Part shown: positions 49,473 through 59,045 of the stretch, piece by piece | Position numbering within the stretch: position 1 is the first letter of the stretch | How the letters are laid out: each line of letters opens with the position of its first letter | Assembly (NCBI RefSeq): GCF_001025215.1 | Contig: NZ_AP012330.1 | Location: forward strand, 372,001-436,000 | DNA length: 64,000 bases | Direction: 5' to 3' | DNA from: Bifidobacterium pseudocatenulatum DSM 20438 = JCM 1200 = LMG 10505 | GTDB lineage: Bacteria; Actinomycetota; Actinomycetes; Actinomycetales; Bifidobacteriaceae | Translations under genes and position numbers: made by a program | The notes under the pieces: generated by a model | The model's database searches: none | The model's input: only the letters and a program-made list of their open reading frames with translations | What the model was told of the DNA's origin: nothing

Positions 49473-51635
49473 ATGACAGAACAGACCGAAAATGCAACGC
49501 GTCTAGCCCGTCCGATCATTCGCCTGGCAAAGTTGGTGGGTATCGCCACCAGTTACGTCGGCATGAGCCGCGACTACCACGAAATCGAAGACGATGTTCT
49601 CGTGGCGGTGCTCAAGGCGCTCGGAATCGACGCTTCCAACGATGGGGCGATCGAGCAGTCCATCACCACCATTCAGCGCGAACGCGACACACGTATCGTT
49701 CCTCCGACCGTGCTGCACGTTGTCGGCAAGGAAAGCAAGGTTGAGGTTCACGGCGGAGCGCTTGACGTTCCTGAAGCTTCCATCATGCTGGAAGACGGTG
49801 GGGCGTATGCCGGCAAAATCGAGCTCGAGGGTGGCAGCGATACCGTGGTCGAGGTCGACGGCGGCTTCGTGTGCACCTCATATCTGGTGCTTCCGGCAGA
49901 TCTTCCCGAGGGGTATCACACCCTTGAAGTCACCGTTGGTGGCAAGACGGAGATTGCAACCGTTATCAGCGCTCCGGAAAAGATCGAGCTGCTTGACGAC
50001 ATGAAGGAAGGCTCCCTGTGGGGCTGGATGAGCCAGCTCTACTCCATTCGTTCCAGCGGTTCCTGGGGCATCGGCGACTATGAGGATCTGAAGACCCTGC
50101 TCGTCGAGTCCAAGAAGAAGACCGGCGCCGACTTCATGCTGATCAATCCGCTGCATGCCGCCGAACCGGTGCCGCCGATCGAGCCATCGCCGTATCTGCC
50201 GATTTCGCGCCGTTTCATTAATTTCAGCTATATTCGACCGGAATCCATGCCGGAATATGCCGTGCTTTCGCCGGAAGACAAGGCGAAAGTGGATGAACTG
50301 CATGAGCAGGTCAAGCCGCTCAACGGCAATGCGCGGATCTTGGATCGCGAAACCATGTGGCGTACCAAGATGCAGGCGTTGTGGATCATCTACAAGTCCG
50401 GCCTTTCCGCACAGCGTCAAGCCGAGTTCGACCAGTATCTCGCCGAAGTGGGCGATGAGATCGAATCCTATGCCACATGGTGCCTGTGCTACGACAAGTG
50501 GGGCGCCTCGAATGGCAGCGACGACGATTGGGTGCGCAAGTACAATCGTGATTCCGAGGAAGTCGCGCAGCTTCGCGCACAGTACCCGGACACGCTTGAA
50601 TTCTATCGTTGGCTCGAATGGGTCGCCACCGAGCAGCTGCATGCGGCCCAGCAGGCGGCGCGCGAGGCCGGCATGAAGATCGGCATCGTCGCCGACATGG
50701 CTGTGGGCGTGCATCCGGCCGGTTCCGACGTGTGGTGGAACCCGGAGCGTTTTGCCAAGGGCGCCACGGTCGGCGCTCCGCCGGACATGTTCAACCAGCA
50801 GGGTCAGGATTGGAGTCAGCCGCCGCTGAATCCAATCGCTCTCGAACAGACCGGCTACAAGGTGTACCGAGATATGGTGCACGGCATGTTCTCCAATGCG
50901 GGCGCGGTACGTATTGACCATATTCTCGGCTTGTTCCGCTTGTGGTGGATTCCGGAAGGCAAGAAAGCCATGGACGGCACCTACGTGCATTACGATTCTG
51001 ACATCATGCTCGGCATTCTCGCATTGGAAGCATCCCGCGCCGGTGGTGTGGTCGTGGGCGAGGATCTCGGCGTGGTTCCGGCATACGTGTCCAAGTCGCT
51101 GTCCGAGCACGGCATTCTCGGTTGCGCTGTGGAATGGTTCGAGCAGTTCGACGGCGAATTCCGTGCGCCGAAGGATTGGCGTCCGTATGCGTTGGCATCC
51201 GTCAACACGCACGATTTGCCTCCGGCAGCCGGCTACTTGGAGTACGGGCATGTCAAATTGCGTGAACAGCTTGGACTGCTGTCCGGTCCGGTCGAAGAAT
51301 TCCAGAAGTCCACGGAAGCCGAACATAACGCCATGCTGAGCATGCTTGTTGACGAAGGCTATCTCGACGCTTCCGCGCTGGAAGACGAGCTTGCCAACGA
51401 AAACGAGATCATCGACGCGCTGTACCGCGGTTTGAAGGGATCGCCATGCAAGCTCATGGCGGCGTCCATCGTCGACGCGGTCGGCGAAAAGCGCACGCAG
51501 AACCAGCCGGGCACCAGCAACGAATATCCGAACTGGCGTATTCCGCTGGCTGACGGCGATGGCAATGTCGTGCCGCTGGAGCAGTTGTTCGACAATACTC
51601 GACTGCAGGAGATCGCAGCGATTATGCGCGGCTGA
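49473..51635 (+). CDS. malQ: 4-alpha-glucanotransferase (amylomaltase), GH77
   Basis: 720 residues, cytoplasmic. It transfers maltodextrin units between glucans. The N-terminal extension (about 1-150) is typical of actinobacterial MalQ. GH77 motifs include IGDYEDLKTLL, VRIDHILGLFRLWWIPEG (nucleophile Asp), GEDLGVVPAYV (acid Glu) and VNTHDLPPAAGYL (third Asp). TAGACT (49460-49465) ends 7 bases before ATG 49473, so the mRNA is probably leaderless. Confidence 0.95.
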   Translation: MTEQTENATRLARPIIRLAKLVGIATSYVGMSRDYHEIEDDVLVAVLKALGIDASNDGAIEQSITTIQRERDTRIVPPTVLHVVGKESKVEVHGGALDVPEASIMLEDGGAYAGKIELEGGSDTVVEVDGGFVCTSYLVLPADLPEGYHTLEVTVGGKTEIATVISAPEKIELLDDMKEGSLWGWMSQLYSIRSSGSWGIGDYEDLKTLLVESKKKTGADFMLINPLHAAEPVPPIEPSPYLPISRRFINFSYIRPESMPEYAVLSPEDKAKVDELHEQVKPLNGNARILDRETMWRTKMQALWIIYKSGLSAQRQAEFDQYLAEVGDEIESYATWCLCYDKWGASNGSDDDWVRKYNRDSEEVAQLRAQYPDTLEFYRWLEWVATEQLHAAQQAAREAGMKIGIVADMAVGVHPAGSDVWWNPERFAKGATVGAPPDMFNQQGQDWSQPPLNPIALEQTGYKVYRDMVHGMFSNAGAVRIDHILGLFRLWWIPEGKKAMDGTYVHYDSDIMLGILALEASRAGGVVVGEDLGVVPAYVSKSLSEHGILGCAVEWFEQFDGEFRAPKDWRPYALASVNTHDLPPAAGYLEYGHVKLREQLGLLSGPVEEFQKSTEAEHNAMLSMLVDEGYLDASALEDELANENEIIDALYRGLKGSPCKLMAASIVDAVGEKRTQNQPGTSNEYPNWRIPLADGDGNVVPLEQLFDNTRLQEIAAIMRG

Positions 51636-51681
51636 GCTTGCAGCGGATTGAGGCTGATTGCAGCTGATTTCGATTGGCGGA

Positions 51682-51729
51682 AGGCCGGCGATGCAAGGTA
51701 GGGAGACCTGCCAAGCGTCGCCGGCTTTT
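51682..51729 (+). terminator. Terminator after malQ
   Basis: GCCGGCGA (51684-51691) pairs with TCGCCGGC (51718-51725), followed by TTTTG; an inner pairing of GGTAGG and CCTGCC is possible. Confidence 0.75.
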
Positions 51730-51801
51730 GCGTGTCGATTGCTGTGTTTCCGTATTCGCAAGTACTAGGGGTTGATGTGTCGCGAATGTCAAGGCTGGCG
51801 A

Positions 51802-51980
51802 TATACTAGTAGATTGTTGTGTTTCCCTACGGGGTCCTTCAAAGCGCTTTTCCCACTCGCCATCGAGGACTTTCAGGGAGCCCACGGATAATGAGACCTG
51901 AAAAAGGCATCATTCCGCGCCTAACCAACGCAGAGATGTTGATGGAAGGTCCGGAACACAATATATAGAAAAGGTACATC
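51802..51980 (+). promoter_or_regulatory. Promoter and long leader of rplM-rpsI
   Basis: TATACT (51802-51807) is a good -10 without a clear -35. About 165 bases of leader follow before rplM, long enough for autogenous control, but no known L13 or S9 leader motif was recognised. Nothing else was seen between malQ and rplM. Confidence 0.4.
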
Positions 51981-52430
51981 GTGAAAACTTTCACTCCGAA
52001 GCCAGCTGATCTGACTCACGACTGGTACGTCATCGACGCCACCGACGTGGTGCTCGGCCGTCTCGCTTCCCAGGCAGCCATCCTGCTGCGTGGCAAGAAC
52101 AAGCCGACCTACGCTCCGCACGCCGATTCCGGCAACCACGTGATCATTCTCAACGCCGATAAGATCGCTCTGACCGGCAATAAGTTGGGCAAGGAACTGT
52201 ACATGCACTCCGGTCGTCCGGGTGGCCTGCGTCGCGATAGCTACGGCAAGCTGCTCAAGACCAACCCTGAGCGCATCATCAAGTCCGCTATCAAGGGCAT
52301 GCTGCCGAAGAATCGTCTGGCCAAGGTCCAGCTGGATCGCCTCCACATCATCTGTGGCACCGAGCATCCGTACGCTGGCCAGAAGCCGCAGGTTTTCGAG
52401 ATCGCTCAGGTCTCGCAGCAGGCTAAGTGA
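51981..52430 (+). CDS. rplM: 50S ribosomal protein L13
   Basis: 149-residue early-assembly protein of the large subunit. Diagnostic segments are [37 protein letters not shown] and [21 protein letters not shown] start at 51981 after AAAAGGTA. It is followed 20 bases later by rpsI. Confidence 0.98.
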   Translation: MKTFTPKPADLTHDWYVIDATDVVLGRLASQAAILLRGKNKPTYAPHADSGNHVIILNADKIALTGNKLGKELYMHSGRPGGLRRDSYGKLLKTNPERIIKSAIKGMLPKNRLAKVQLDRLHIICGTEHPYAGQKPQVFEIAQVSQQAK

Positions 52431-52450
52431 ACCGAAGGGAGATAAGAAAC

Positions 52451-52942
52451 ATGGCTGAAAACACCAACAACTCCGCGGTTCTCGAGACCGAAGAGGAGCT
52501 CACCTCGTACACCACCGAGACCAACGCTGGCGCTGGCACCGGTACTTCCGCTATCGCTCCGGGCTATGGCACCGGTCGTCGTAAGGAAGCCGTCGCTCGT
52601 GTCCGCCTGGTTCCGGGCACCGGCAAGTGGACCATCAATGGTCGCACCCTGGAAGAGTACTTCCCGGCCAAGCTGCTGCAGCGTGAGGTCAACTCCCCGA
52701 TCGTGCTTCTCAAGCTCGAAGGCAAGTTCGACGCTATCGTCCTCGTTGACGGTGGCGGCACCACCGGCCAGGCTGGCGCAATCCGCCTGGGCGTTGCCCG
52801 CGCTCTGAACGCTATCGATCGTGATGCGAACCGCGCAGCCCTGAAGAAGGCTGGCTTCCTGACCCGCGACGCTCGCGTCGTGGAACGCAAGAAGGCCGGT
52901 CTGCACAAGGCTCGTCGCGCTCCGCAGTTCTCGAAGCGCTAA
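52451..52942 (+). CDS. rpsI: 30S ribosomal protein S9
   Basis: 163 residues: an N-terminal acidic extension (about 1-37) typical of actinobacteria, then [19 protein letters not shown] and the C-terminal [17 protein letters not shown] that reaches the P site. ATG 52451 follows GAAGGGAGA; an upstream GTG at 52427 is less likely. Confidence 0.97.
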   Translation: MAENTNNSAVLETEEELTSYTTETNAGAGTGTSAIAPGYGTGRRKEAVARVRLVPGTGKWTINGRTLEEYFPAKLLQREVNSPIVLLKLEGKFDAIVLVDGGGTTGQAGAIRLGVARALNAIDRDANRAALKKAGFLTRDARVVERKKAGLHKARRAPQFSKR

Positions 52943-52959
52943 AGCTTTACGGCTTATAC

Positions 52960-52994
52960 GAAACCCCTCGGAAATTCGACTTCCGAGGGGTTTC
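52960..52994. terminator. Terminator between rpsI and convergent glgX
   Basis: GAAACCCCTCGGAA (52960-52973) and TTCCGAGGGGTTTC (52981-52994) form a perfect 14-bp stem. Confidence 0.85.
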
Positions 52995-53025
52995 TTGGTA
53001 TTCCAGACGGTATTTTGACTGGCGT

Positions 53026-55473
53026 TTAGATGGTTGGCATCTGCTTCATCGCGCTGATGCTCAATGCCGGAAGCGTCCACAATGTCGGATCATCTTCCGA
53101 CAGCCCATCATCGGCGGATTGCAGATTGTCCGCATCGTCTTTCATTTGCCAGTACATCATGTTGATGCGGTGCAGATGGTTGCGGAGCCTGCCCGCGGGC
53201 TTGCTTTCCGATTCTTCGTCGAATTCCGACACCCGTTCGATGGACGTTCCCAATCCCGGATATTCGCCGACAATCTCCGATGAGGACCAGACCATCTCCC
53301 ATTCGATGTCTTTCGGCAGATGAAAACGCGTGACCTCATCGGAACCGTTGATCAGAATCAGCAGACTTGGCTCGTCGGGGGATAGCAGCTGCATGGCGAA
53401 CGAACGGACGGAAGGATTCGTCCAATCCGCATCATTTGGCATCTGTCCATTCGGCAAATACCAATGCACGCGATCGGATTTCTTCAGCAAACCGATTTCG
53501 CTCAGGCGAGTGAAGAAATCCTCATGATTGTACAAATCGCGGGATTTACGCAATGTGATTAAACGGGAAGTGAGATTGAACTGCTTCAATTCCGGCGTTT
53601 GTTCGGTACTGTACAGCCAATCCCAATCAAGCCAGGTGGTGTCGTTATCCTGCGTGTAGGCGTTGTTGTTGCCGTTCTGCGAATTGCCGAATTCGTCGCC
53701 GGCAAGCAGCATTGGCGTGCCTAGCGAAAGCAGCAGCGTACCCAGCAGGTTCATGGTGGCGCGTTGCCGTTGCTGCACGATGATTTGATCGCCGCTGGGG
53801 CCCTCGTGACCGAAGTTGACGGAATGATTGTCGTTTGTTCCGTCGCGGTTGTTTTCGCCGTTGGTCTCGTTATGCTTGGTTTTGTACATGGTCAGATCGG
53901 CTGTGGTGAAGCCGTCATGGCATGCCACGTAATTCACGGACGCGGTCGAACCGCGGCCTGGATCGGTGGCGAACAGGTCGGATGATCCGCACAAACGTGT
54001 GGCCATCTCCTGCATGGTCATTTCGCCGTATTCTCCACCGCGCATGCGATCCACGTCGGTCAGCCAGAATTTGCGTGTGCAATCGCGGAACCTGTCGTTC
54101 CATTCGGCGAAGGGGATGCCGAATTCGCCGGTGCGCCAGCCATTTGGACCGCAATCCCAAGGTTCCATGATCATTTTGAGATTGCCGAGCAGCATGTCGG
54201 AACGCAATGCATACAGGAACGGATGGTAGCGGGTGAATTCACCGTCGAGACGTGCCAGCGTCGCCGCGAGATCGAATCGGAATCCGTCGATGCCAATGCG
54301 TTTGGCCCAATAGCGCAACGAATCCACGGCGAATGTGGTGACGTGCGTGTTGGTGAAATCAAGCGTGTTGCCGCAGCCGGTGGTGTCGTACAGGCGGCTG
54401 ATCTTATCTTTGGTGCGTCGATAATATGCCAGATTGTCGAGTCCGCGCCAGCATACGGTCGGTCCTTCCGGACCGGATTCGCAGGTGTGGTTGTAGACCA
54501 CGTCCATAATCACTTCGAATCCGGCCTCATGCAAGGCTCGTACCATGTCGATGACTTCCTGGCGTACTGCGGCCGCACCGGCCTCCTGGGAGCGCTTGGT
54601 GGCGTATGAGGCTTCCGGCGCGAAATAGCCGAGCGTCGAATATCCCCAATAGTTGACGCGTCCGCGTTCCTGCAGAAACAGTTCGGATTGCTTGGCTTGA
54701 ATCGGCAGCAGCTCAATGGAAGTGACGCCCAAATCCTGCAGGTAGGAGAGCGTCGCCGGATGTGCCAAACCTGCATAGGTGCCGCGAAGCTCTTTGGGAA
54801 GCCAAGGCGCGTTGGCTGTGAAGCCTTTGACATGCAGCTCGTAGATCACGGTTTTGCTCCATGCTACATGCGGGTGTGATGGCTCACCGTCATGCTTGTT
54901 GGTGGCACGATCGTCTATCGCCACGGAAACGGGAACATGCCCCACGGAGTCGATGGTGCTCATCGGGCCGAATGGCGAACCTTTGACTTTGCCGTTCACG
55001 ATCTCGCATTCATAGGAGAACGCTCCGGGATCAAGCTCCATTGATCCTTCGATGCCTTTGGCATAGGGGTCGAGCAACAGTTTGTACGGGTTGAAGCTCA
55101 CGCCGTGGTCGGGGTCCCATGGGCCGTTGACGCGGTATCCGTATTGCATGCCGTCCCATGCTTGCGGCACGTGCACGTACCACAGTCCGTAATTGGGCCC
55201 GTCCATGCGGAATAGTGTTTCGCGAAGATTGAGCGAGGGGATTCGCCGAGTGCAGATGCGCTGTTTCATCGCCTGATCGATGAAGGTCAGCCCCGGCTCG
55301 TTGAACAATCGTACTGCGTCGGCATAGAAGGCACTGGGTTGGTCGAGCGGCTCAAGTACGCAAAACCACACTTGGTCCGCTGTTTCCGAGCGGACGATGG
55401 CATCCGCCCCACCATCATCGGTGAAGTAGAGACCTGGACGAGTTGCATAACGGTGCAAAGACGGGTTCTTCAT
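53026..55473 (-). CDS. glgX: Glycogen debranching enzyme GlgX (GH13_11, isoamylase type)
   Basis: 815 residues with an N-terminal CBM48 (about 1-130, GLYFTDDGGADAIV, YGLWYVHVPQAWDGMQYGYR) and a TIM barrel. The catalytic Asp is in GIDGFRFDLAATLA, the Glu in MIMEPWDCGPNGW and the transition-state Asp in ACHDGFTTADL. It cleaves alpha-1,6 branches of limit dextrin or glycogen. It extends about 100 residues beyond E. coli GlgX, with an acidic C-terminal tail. Together with malQ it points to intracellular alpha-glucan turnover. Confidence 0.94.
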   Translation of the reverse strand: MKNPSLHRYATRPGLYFTDDGGADAIVRSETADQVWFCVLEPLDQPSAFYADAVRLFNEPGLTFIDQAMKQRICTRRIPSLNLRETLFRMDGPNYGLWYVHVPQAWDGMQYGYRVNGPWDPDHGVSFNPYKLLLDPYAKGIEGSMELDPGAFSYECEIVNGKVKGSPFGPMSTIDSVGHVPVSVAIDDRATNKHDGEPSHPHVAWSKTVIYELHVKGFTANAPWLPKELRGTYAGLAHPATLSYLQDLGVTSIELLPIQAKQSELFLQERGRVNYWGYSTLGYFAPEASYATKRSQEAGAAAVRQEVIDMVRALHEAGFEVIMDVVYNHTCESGPEGPTVCWRGLDNLAYYRRTKDKISRLYDTTGCGNTLDFTNTHVTTFAVDSLRYWAKRIGIDGFRFDLAATLARLDGEFTRYHPFLYALRSDMLLGNLKMIMEPWDCGPNGWRTGEFGIPFAEWNDRFRDCTRKFWLTDVDRMRGGEYGEMTMQEMATRLCGSSDLFATDPGRGSTASVNYVACHDGFTTADLTMYKTKHNETNGENNRDGTNDNHSVNFGHEGPSGDQIIVQQRQRATMNLLGTLLLSLGTPMLLAGDEFGNSQNGNNNAYTQDNDTTWLDWDWLYSTEQTPELKQFNLTSRLITLRKSRDLYNHEDFFTRLSEIGLLKKSDRVHWYLPNGQMPNDADWTNPSVRSFAMQLLSPDEPSLLILINGSDEVTRFHLPKDIEWEMVWSSSEIVGEYPGLGTSIERVSEFDEESESKPAGRLRNHLHRINMMYWQMKDDADNLQSADDGLSEDDPTLWTLPALSISAMKQMPTI

Positions 55474-55529
55474 AACCTCATTCTAAACACTTTGAAATTA
55501 TCTGTTGACTTACTATGTCGAGGCTGTCG

Positions 55530-55665
55530 ACGCTCGTGCCGGTCTGATCCGGCCGTGAGCTTGAACTCGAGCAGGTGCAGGACTTCCTCGACGGCAAAAT
55601 CGCCGCCGCTTCCAAGGCTGTCGTCAAAATCGGTGCTGACGCTGTTTATTCGTCCTGAACAGCCT
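55530..55665 (+). pseudogene. Degenerate coding remnant between glgX and the VOC gene
   Basis: Plus-strand translation gives YYVEAVDARAGLIRP up to a TGA, then, in a shifted frame, ELELEQVQDFLDGKIAAASK and VVKIGADAVYSS with a stop. Both parts look protein-like and adjoin at a frameshift near 55553, so a decayed gene end is plausible. No family could be named and no start is visible. Confidence 0.35.
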
Positions 55666-55785
55666 GGAATTAGCAAAAAAGTGTCACGATATGACGGCAA
55701 ATGCGCCGCTGACATCGCCGCATAGCGCATATCCTAATCACAAAAGGGAAAAACGTATCGTACCAACCATCACAAGGAGGGTATT

Positions 55786-56187
55786 ATGACCAAACCAATG
55801 TCTGAATTCACCACCGATCTGCAGCATTCCGGCATGCCGGCGAAAGATCTGGACGAAACCATCGAATTCTATACCAAGAAACTCGGTTTCGAGTTGGCGG
55901 GACTGTTCCATAACGGTGAAAACCGTTGCGCATTCCTGCGTTACGGCCATCTGACCATCGAAACCTGGGAAGGCGACCCAGCGCCGCTGACCACCGGTGC
56001 CATCAACCACTGGGCGTTCGATACTCCCGACATTGAAGCCGCGTTCGAAAACGCGAAGGAACTCGGACTGAATTTCAAAGACACTGAAATTCAGCATATC
56101 GACAGCTTCTGGGAGCACGGCATTCGCTACTTCAATGTATACGGACCGAACGGCGAAACCATCGAATTCTGCCAGATTGTCAAATAA
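55786..56187 (+). CDS. VOC-family (glyoxalase/bleomycin-resistance fold) protein
   Basis: 133 residues. Paired beta-alpha-beta-beta-beta units begin DLQHSGMPAKDLDETIEFYT and INHWAFDTPDIEAAFENA; the C-terminus IRYFNVYGPNGETIEFCQ matches the VOC metal-ligand Glu. It is close to lactoylglutathione-lyase-like proteins, but the substrate is unknown. AAGGAGGG precedes the ATG. Confidence 0.85.
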   Translation: MTKPMSEFTTDLQHSGMPAKDLDETIEFYTKKLGFELAGLFHNGENRCAFLRYGHLTIETWEGDPAPLTTGAINHWAFDTPDIEAAFENAKELGLNFKDTEIQHIDSFWEHGIRYFNVYGPNGETIEFCQIVK

Positions 56188-56257
56188 CTATCATTAGATG
56201 ATTACCGTCAAATAATCGCTGAAAAAATACAACAAGTGAAGCAGACGGAAGCGAACA

Positions 56258-56307
56258 AAGAAGCGTGCGTTGAACCTTATATACGGGTTCGGCAACACGC
56301 TTCTTTT
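56258..56307. terminator. Bidirectional terminator between VOC gene and ROK regulator
   Basis: AAGAAGCGTG (56258-56267) pairs with CACGCTTCTT (56296-56305); an inner GAACC/GGGTTC pairing adds stability, with T runs on both strands. Confidence 0.75.
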
Positions 56308-56355
56308 GTTATGCAAGCGATGCGATTAATGCGATTAATATATGTGTAAAAGCGG

Positions 56356-57486
56356 TCACATATCGCATAGTTCGCGTACGTACGGTTCCACAAAACGCAG
56401 GGCCGCGCCGATAATGTCTTGATGGTCGAGCGCCATTCCCTTGCGCAGGGTGAAATCCGTGGTGCCGAATGGCGTATGTTCCACCACGCGTTCGCGTAGT
56501 CCGGCCATATCGTCATCATCGAGATATTGTGCTGCCTCACCGCTGATGATCACGTCACCGGCCAGCACCGAGCGAATGTTCGTTACCGCCAGCGCCACAT
56601 AATCCAGCCATTGCGAGAATCGTTTGCGGTGCTCCTGCTCGCCTTGTTCCAATACCGAGAAGAAGCCGGGCAGGCTTTCGCCGTCCTCCATCAGCGTTTC
56701 CGGCGAGCAATACGTGTCCATGCATCCCAATTGCCCGCAATAGCAAGGGTTTCCGCCCGGAATCAGCGTCATATGTTCGATTGAGCCATTGCATTGGTTC
56801 GGCCCTTGGTAGAGCGATCCGTCCACGATGACCGCGCCTCCTGGGCGTCGTTCGAGGTAGATGCAGACGGCATCCTTCAGATTGTGGTCGAACCAGAGTT
56901 CCGCCATGGCAGAAGCGTCGGAATCGTGAATCATCAGCGACGGATAGTTGAGACCATGGCTGAGTTCGCTGAGTTTCAGGCCGGTGTTGCCCATGATTTT
57001 GCCGAAAGTGATCGACTGGCCGTCCGCCGACACGATGCCTTGCATGCAGAAGGCCACGCCGAGTACCGTGCTGCCTTGTTTCGCCAGTTCTTGCGCGAAA
57101 TCGTTGATGATGCCATTCATGCGCTGGTAGTAGGCGTCGTTGTTGCGATAGGGGAGTGTGCGCTGTCTGGTGGCTACGGATTTGCCGTTCAGATCAATGG
57201 CGATGGCCGTGATTTGTGTGGTTTGGATGCGCACGCCGATCGCCACGCTGGAGTGTGCCGCGAATTCGTAGATTTGCGCTTTGCGTCCACCGGTGGATTG
57301 CTGCATCTCGCCTTTGACGATGAGCCCGTCGGCCTCCATGGCGCGCAGATTCTGCGTGATGGTTGGCAGGCTGAGCCCTAATTCGTGTTCGAACATCTGC
57401 TTGGTGGCTGAACCTTGGGTATAGATGAACGCGGTCATGGCCTTGAGATTGGCTTCTTTGACTGATAGGGCGGATTGGGCTTTCAC
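56356..57486 (-). CDS. ROK-family transcriptional regulator
   Basis: 376 residues. An N-terminal winged helix (about 10-70, ATKQMFEHELGLSLPTITQN) is joined to a ROK sugar-kinase-like domain with the zinc motif GGNPCYCGQLGCMDTYC. The gene diverges from an MFS polyol permease gene and probably represses it in response to a sugar or polyol. GTG 57486 was chosen because AGGAAGG lies just upstream; a frame extending to TTG 57519 includes the ribosome binding site itself. Confidence 0.88.
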   Translation of the reverse strand: MKAQSALSVKEANLKAMTAFIYTQGSATKQMFEHELGLSLPTITQNLRAMEADGLIVKGEMQQSTGGRKAQIYEFAAHSSVAIGVRIQTTQITAIAIDLNGKSVATRQRTLPYRNNDAYYQRMNGIINDFAQELAKQGSTVLGVAFCMQGIVSADGQSITFGKIMGNTGLKLSELSHGLNYPSLMIHDSDASAMAELWFDHNLKDAVCIYLERRPGGAVIVDGSLYQGPNQCNGSIEHMTLIPGGNPCYCGQLGCMDTYCSPETLMEDGESLPGFFSVLEQGEQEHRKRFSQWLDYVALAVTNIRSVLAGDVIISGEAAQYLDDDDMAGLRERVVEHTPFGTTDFTLRKGMALDHQDIIGAALRFVEPYVRELCDM

Positions 57487-57703
57487 TGGTTGATCCTTCC
57501 TGCACAACTTCTTTTTCAAGACTACTTCATAAAAGTCCTTTCCTTATGTCTCGTGTTGGTCTGAGATATCAGGTATTGCAAAAAAGTATCAAAAATAGCT
57601 GTGCATAAAGGATTTTCTGCCACTTTTCTGCGTCGAAAATATGTTTATCAACAAAAAAGTTGAGACGGTGACAACGACGTTCTACCAAGAAAAGAGACAT
57701 GTT

Positions 57704-58972
57704 ATGAAGATAGGTCTGCCGCGCACGCTATTGGCCGGCTTGGTCGCCATAGCGGTGTTCATGACTGGCGATGGCTTTGAATTGACTTTTTTGTCCAAAT
57801 ACATCGTGGACCAGGGATTCAGTTCTTCACAATCGTCGCTGATGTTCACCATGTACGGGCTGATGGCTGCGCTTGCTGGCTGGGCGTCCGGTGTGCTAGC
57901 TGAAATGTTCGGTGCCAAACGCATCATGCTGATCGGCGCGAGCGCCTGGGTCGTTTTGCACCTGCTGTTCGTTGGTGTGGCGCTGCCGAGCGGCGTCTAT
58001 CCGCTGATGTTAGGCGTGTATGCGTTGCGGGGTGTTGGCTACCCGCTGTTCATCTACTCGTTCGTGGTGTTGATGGCGCAAACCATCGATACTGCCAAGC
58101 TCGCGTCGGCCATGGGGTGGTTTTGGGCCGCCTACTCGTTCGGCATTGGCGTGTTCGGCGCATATTTGCCGAGTTTCACCATTCCGCTGGTGGGCGAGTA
58201 CTACTCGCTGTGGCTTTCGTTGCCTTTTTCTATAGCTGGACTGCTGATTTGCCTGCTGATGGTGCCGAAAAGCAAGGGTGCTGACACCTCTTCCATGAGC
58301 AATGCCGACAAGCTGCGCGAGCTTAGTCGAGGAGTCACCATTCTGGTGCATAATCGCCAAATCGCTTTGGCTGCGGTGGTGCGTGTGATCTGCAATCTGA
58401 CGTTGTACGGCTTTCCCGTCATCATGCCACTCTACTTGGCCACTACCAACAATGGTGGCGGCGCTTGGTTTAAGGTTTCGCAATGGAGTCAGATTTGGGG
58501 ATTCCAGTTTGTGGTCACCATTTTCGGCAATGTGTTCTGGGGTCGTATGGGCGATTCGCATGGTTGGATGCGGCAAATGCGCTGGTTTGGCTGCTGGTTC
58601 TGTGTGATCGGCACGCTGGGCATGTATTACATTCCGCAGTTTTTCGGGGCGAATATGGTGCTTATGTGTGCTGATGCGGTTGTTCTTGGATTGGGAATTT
58701 CCGCTTTCGTTCCTATGGGAGCCGTGTTTCCCGCGTTGGCGTCGGAACATAAGGGTGCTGCGATTTCCGCGCATAATCTCGCTTCCGGCCTGACTACGTT
58801 TTTCGGTCCGCTGATTGCGACGGTGCTGATTTCCACTATCGGATTCGGCGGCGTGTGCTGGACGTATGCGATCTGCTATGCGATCGGATCGTTGGTCACG
58901 CTCGGCATTCATCCTCATCAACCCGGATTTGACGATCGTGGCCATCGCATTACCGCGGTCGAACGTAACTAA
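57704..58972 (+). CDS. MFS transporter, polyol permease type (RbtT/DalT-like)
   Basis: 422 residues with 12 membrane segments. [20 protein letters not shown] and the loop [14 protein letters not shown] are typical of the ribitol/arabitol permease branch of the major facilitators. It is grouped with a xylitol/sorbitol-type dehydrogenase and two regulators, which supports import of a pentitol or hexitol. ATG 57704 was chosen with AAAAGAGA upstream; an ATG at 57641 would add 21 residues. Confidence 0.82.
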   Translation: MKIGLPRTLLAGLVAIAVFMTGDGFELTFLSKYIVDQGFSSSQSSLMFTMYGLMAALAGWASGVLAEMFGAKRIMLIGASAWVVLHLLFVGVALPSGVYPLMLGVYALRGVGYPLFIYSFVVLMAQTIDTAKLASAMGWFWAAYSFGIGVFGAYLPSFTIPLVGEYYSLWLSLPFSIAGLLICLLMVPKSKGADTSSMSNADKLRELSRGVTILVHNRQIALAAVVRVICNLTLYGFPVIMPLYLATTNNGGGAWFKVSQWSQIWGFQFVVTIFGNVFWGRMGDSHGWMRQMRWFGCWFCVIGTLGMYYIPQFFGANMVLMCADAVVLGLGISAFVPMGAVFPALASEHKGAAISAHNLASGLTTFFGPLIATVLISTIGFGGVCWTYAICYAIGSLVTLGIHPHQPGFDDRGHRITAVERN

Positions 58973-58974
58973 TC

Positions 58975-58993
58975 GCAATTGAATATCAATTGC
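58975..58993 (+). terminator. Hairpin between the MFS gene and the dehydrogenase
   Basis: GCAATTGA (58975-58982), ATA loop... TCAATTGC (58986-58993). It has no T run and may be a stabilising intercistronic hairpin rather than a stop. Confidence 0.45.
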
Positions 58994-59045
58994 TCAATCA
59001 TCATTTTTCTCAAAAAAATATCATTATCCACAAAGGAGAATAATC

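Noticed and set aside
49878-51761. Minus-strand reading frame of 627 codons
   Set aside because: Antisense of malQ; no family motif, His/Arg/Asp-rich shadow composition.
57647-57663. TCAAC-N6-GTTGA as ROK operator
   Set aside because: Only five base pairs in an AT-rich spacer, too short to distinguish from chance.
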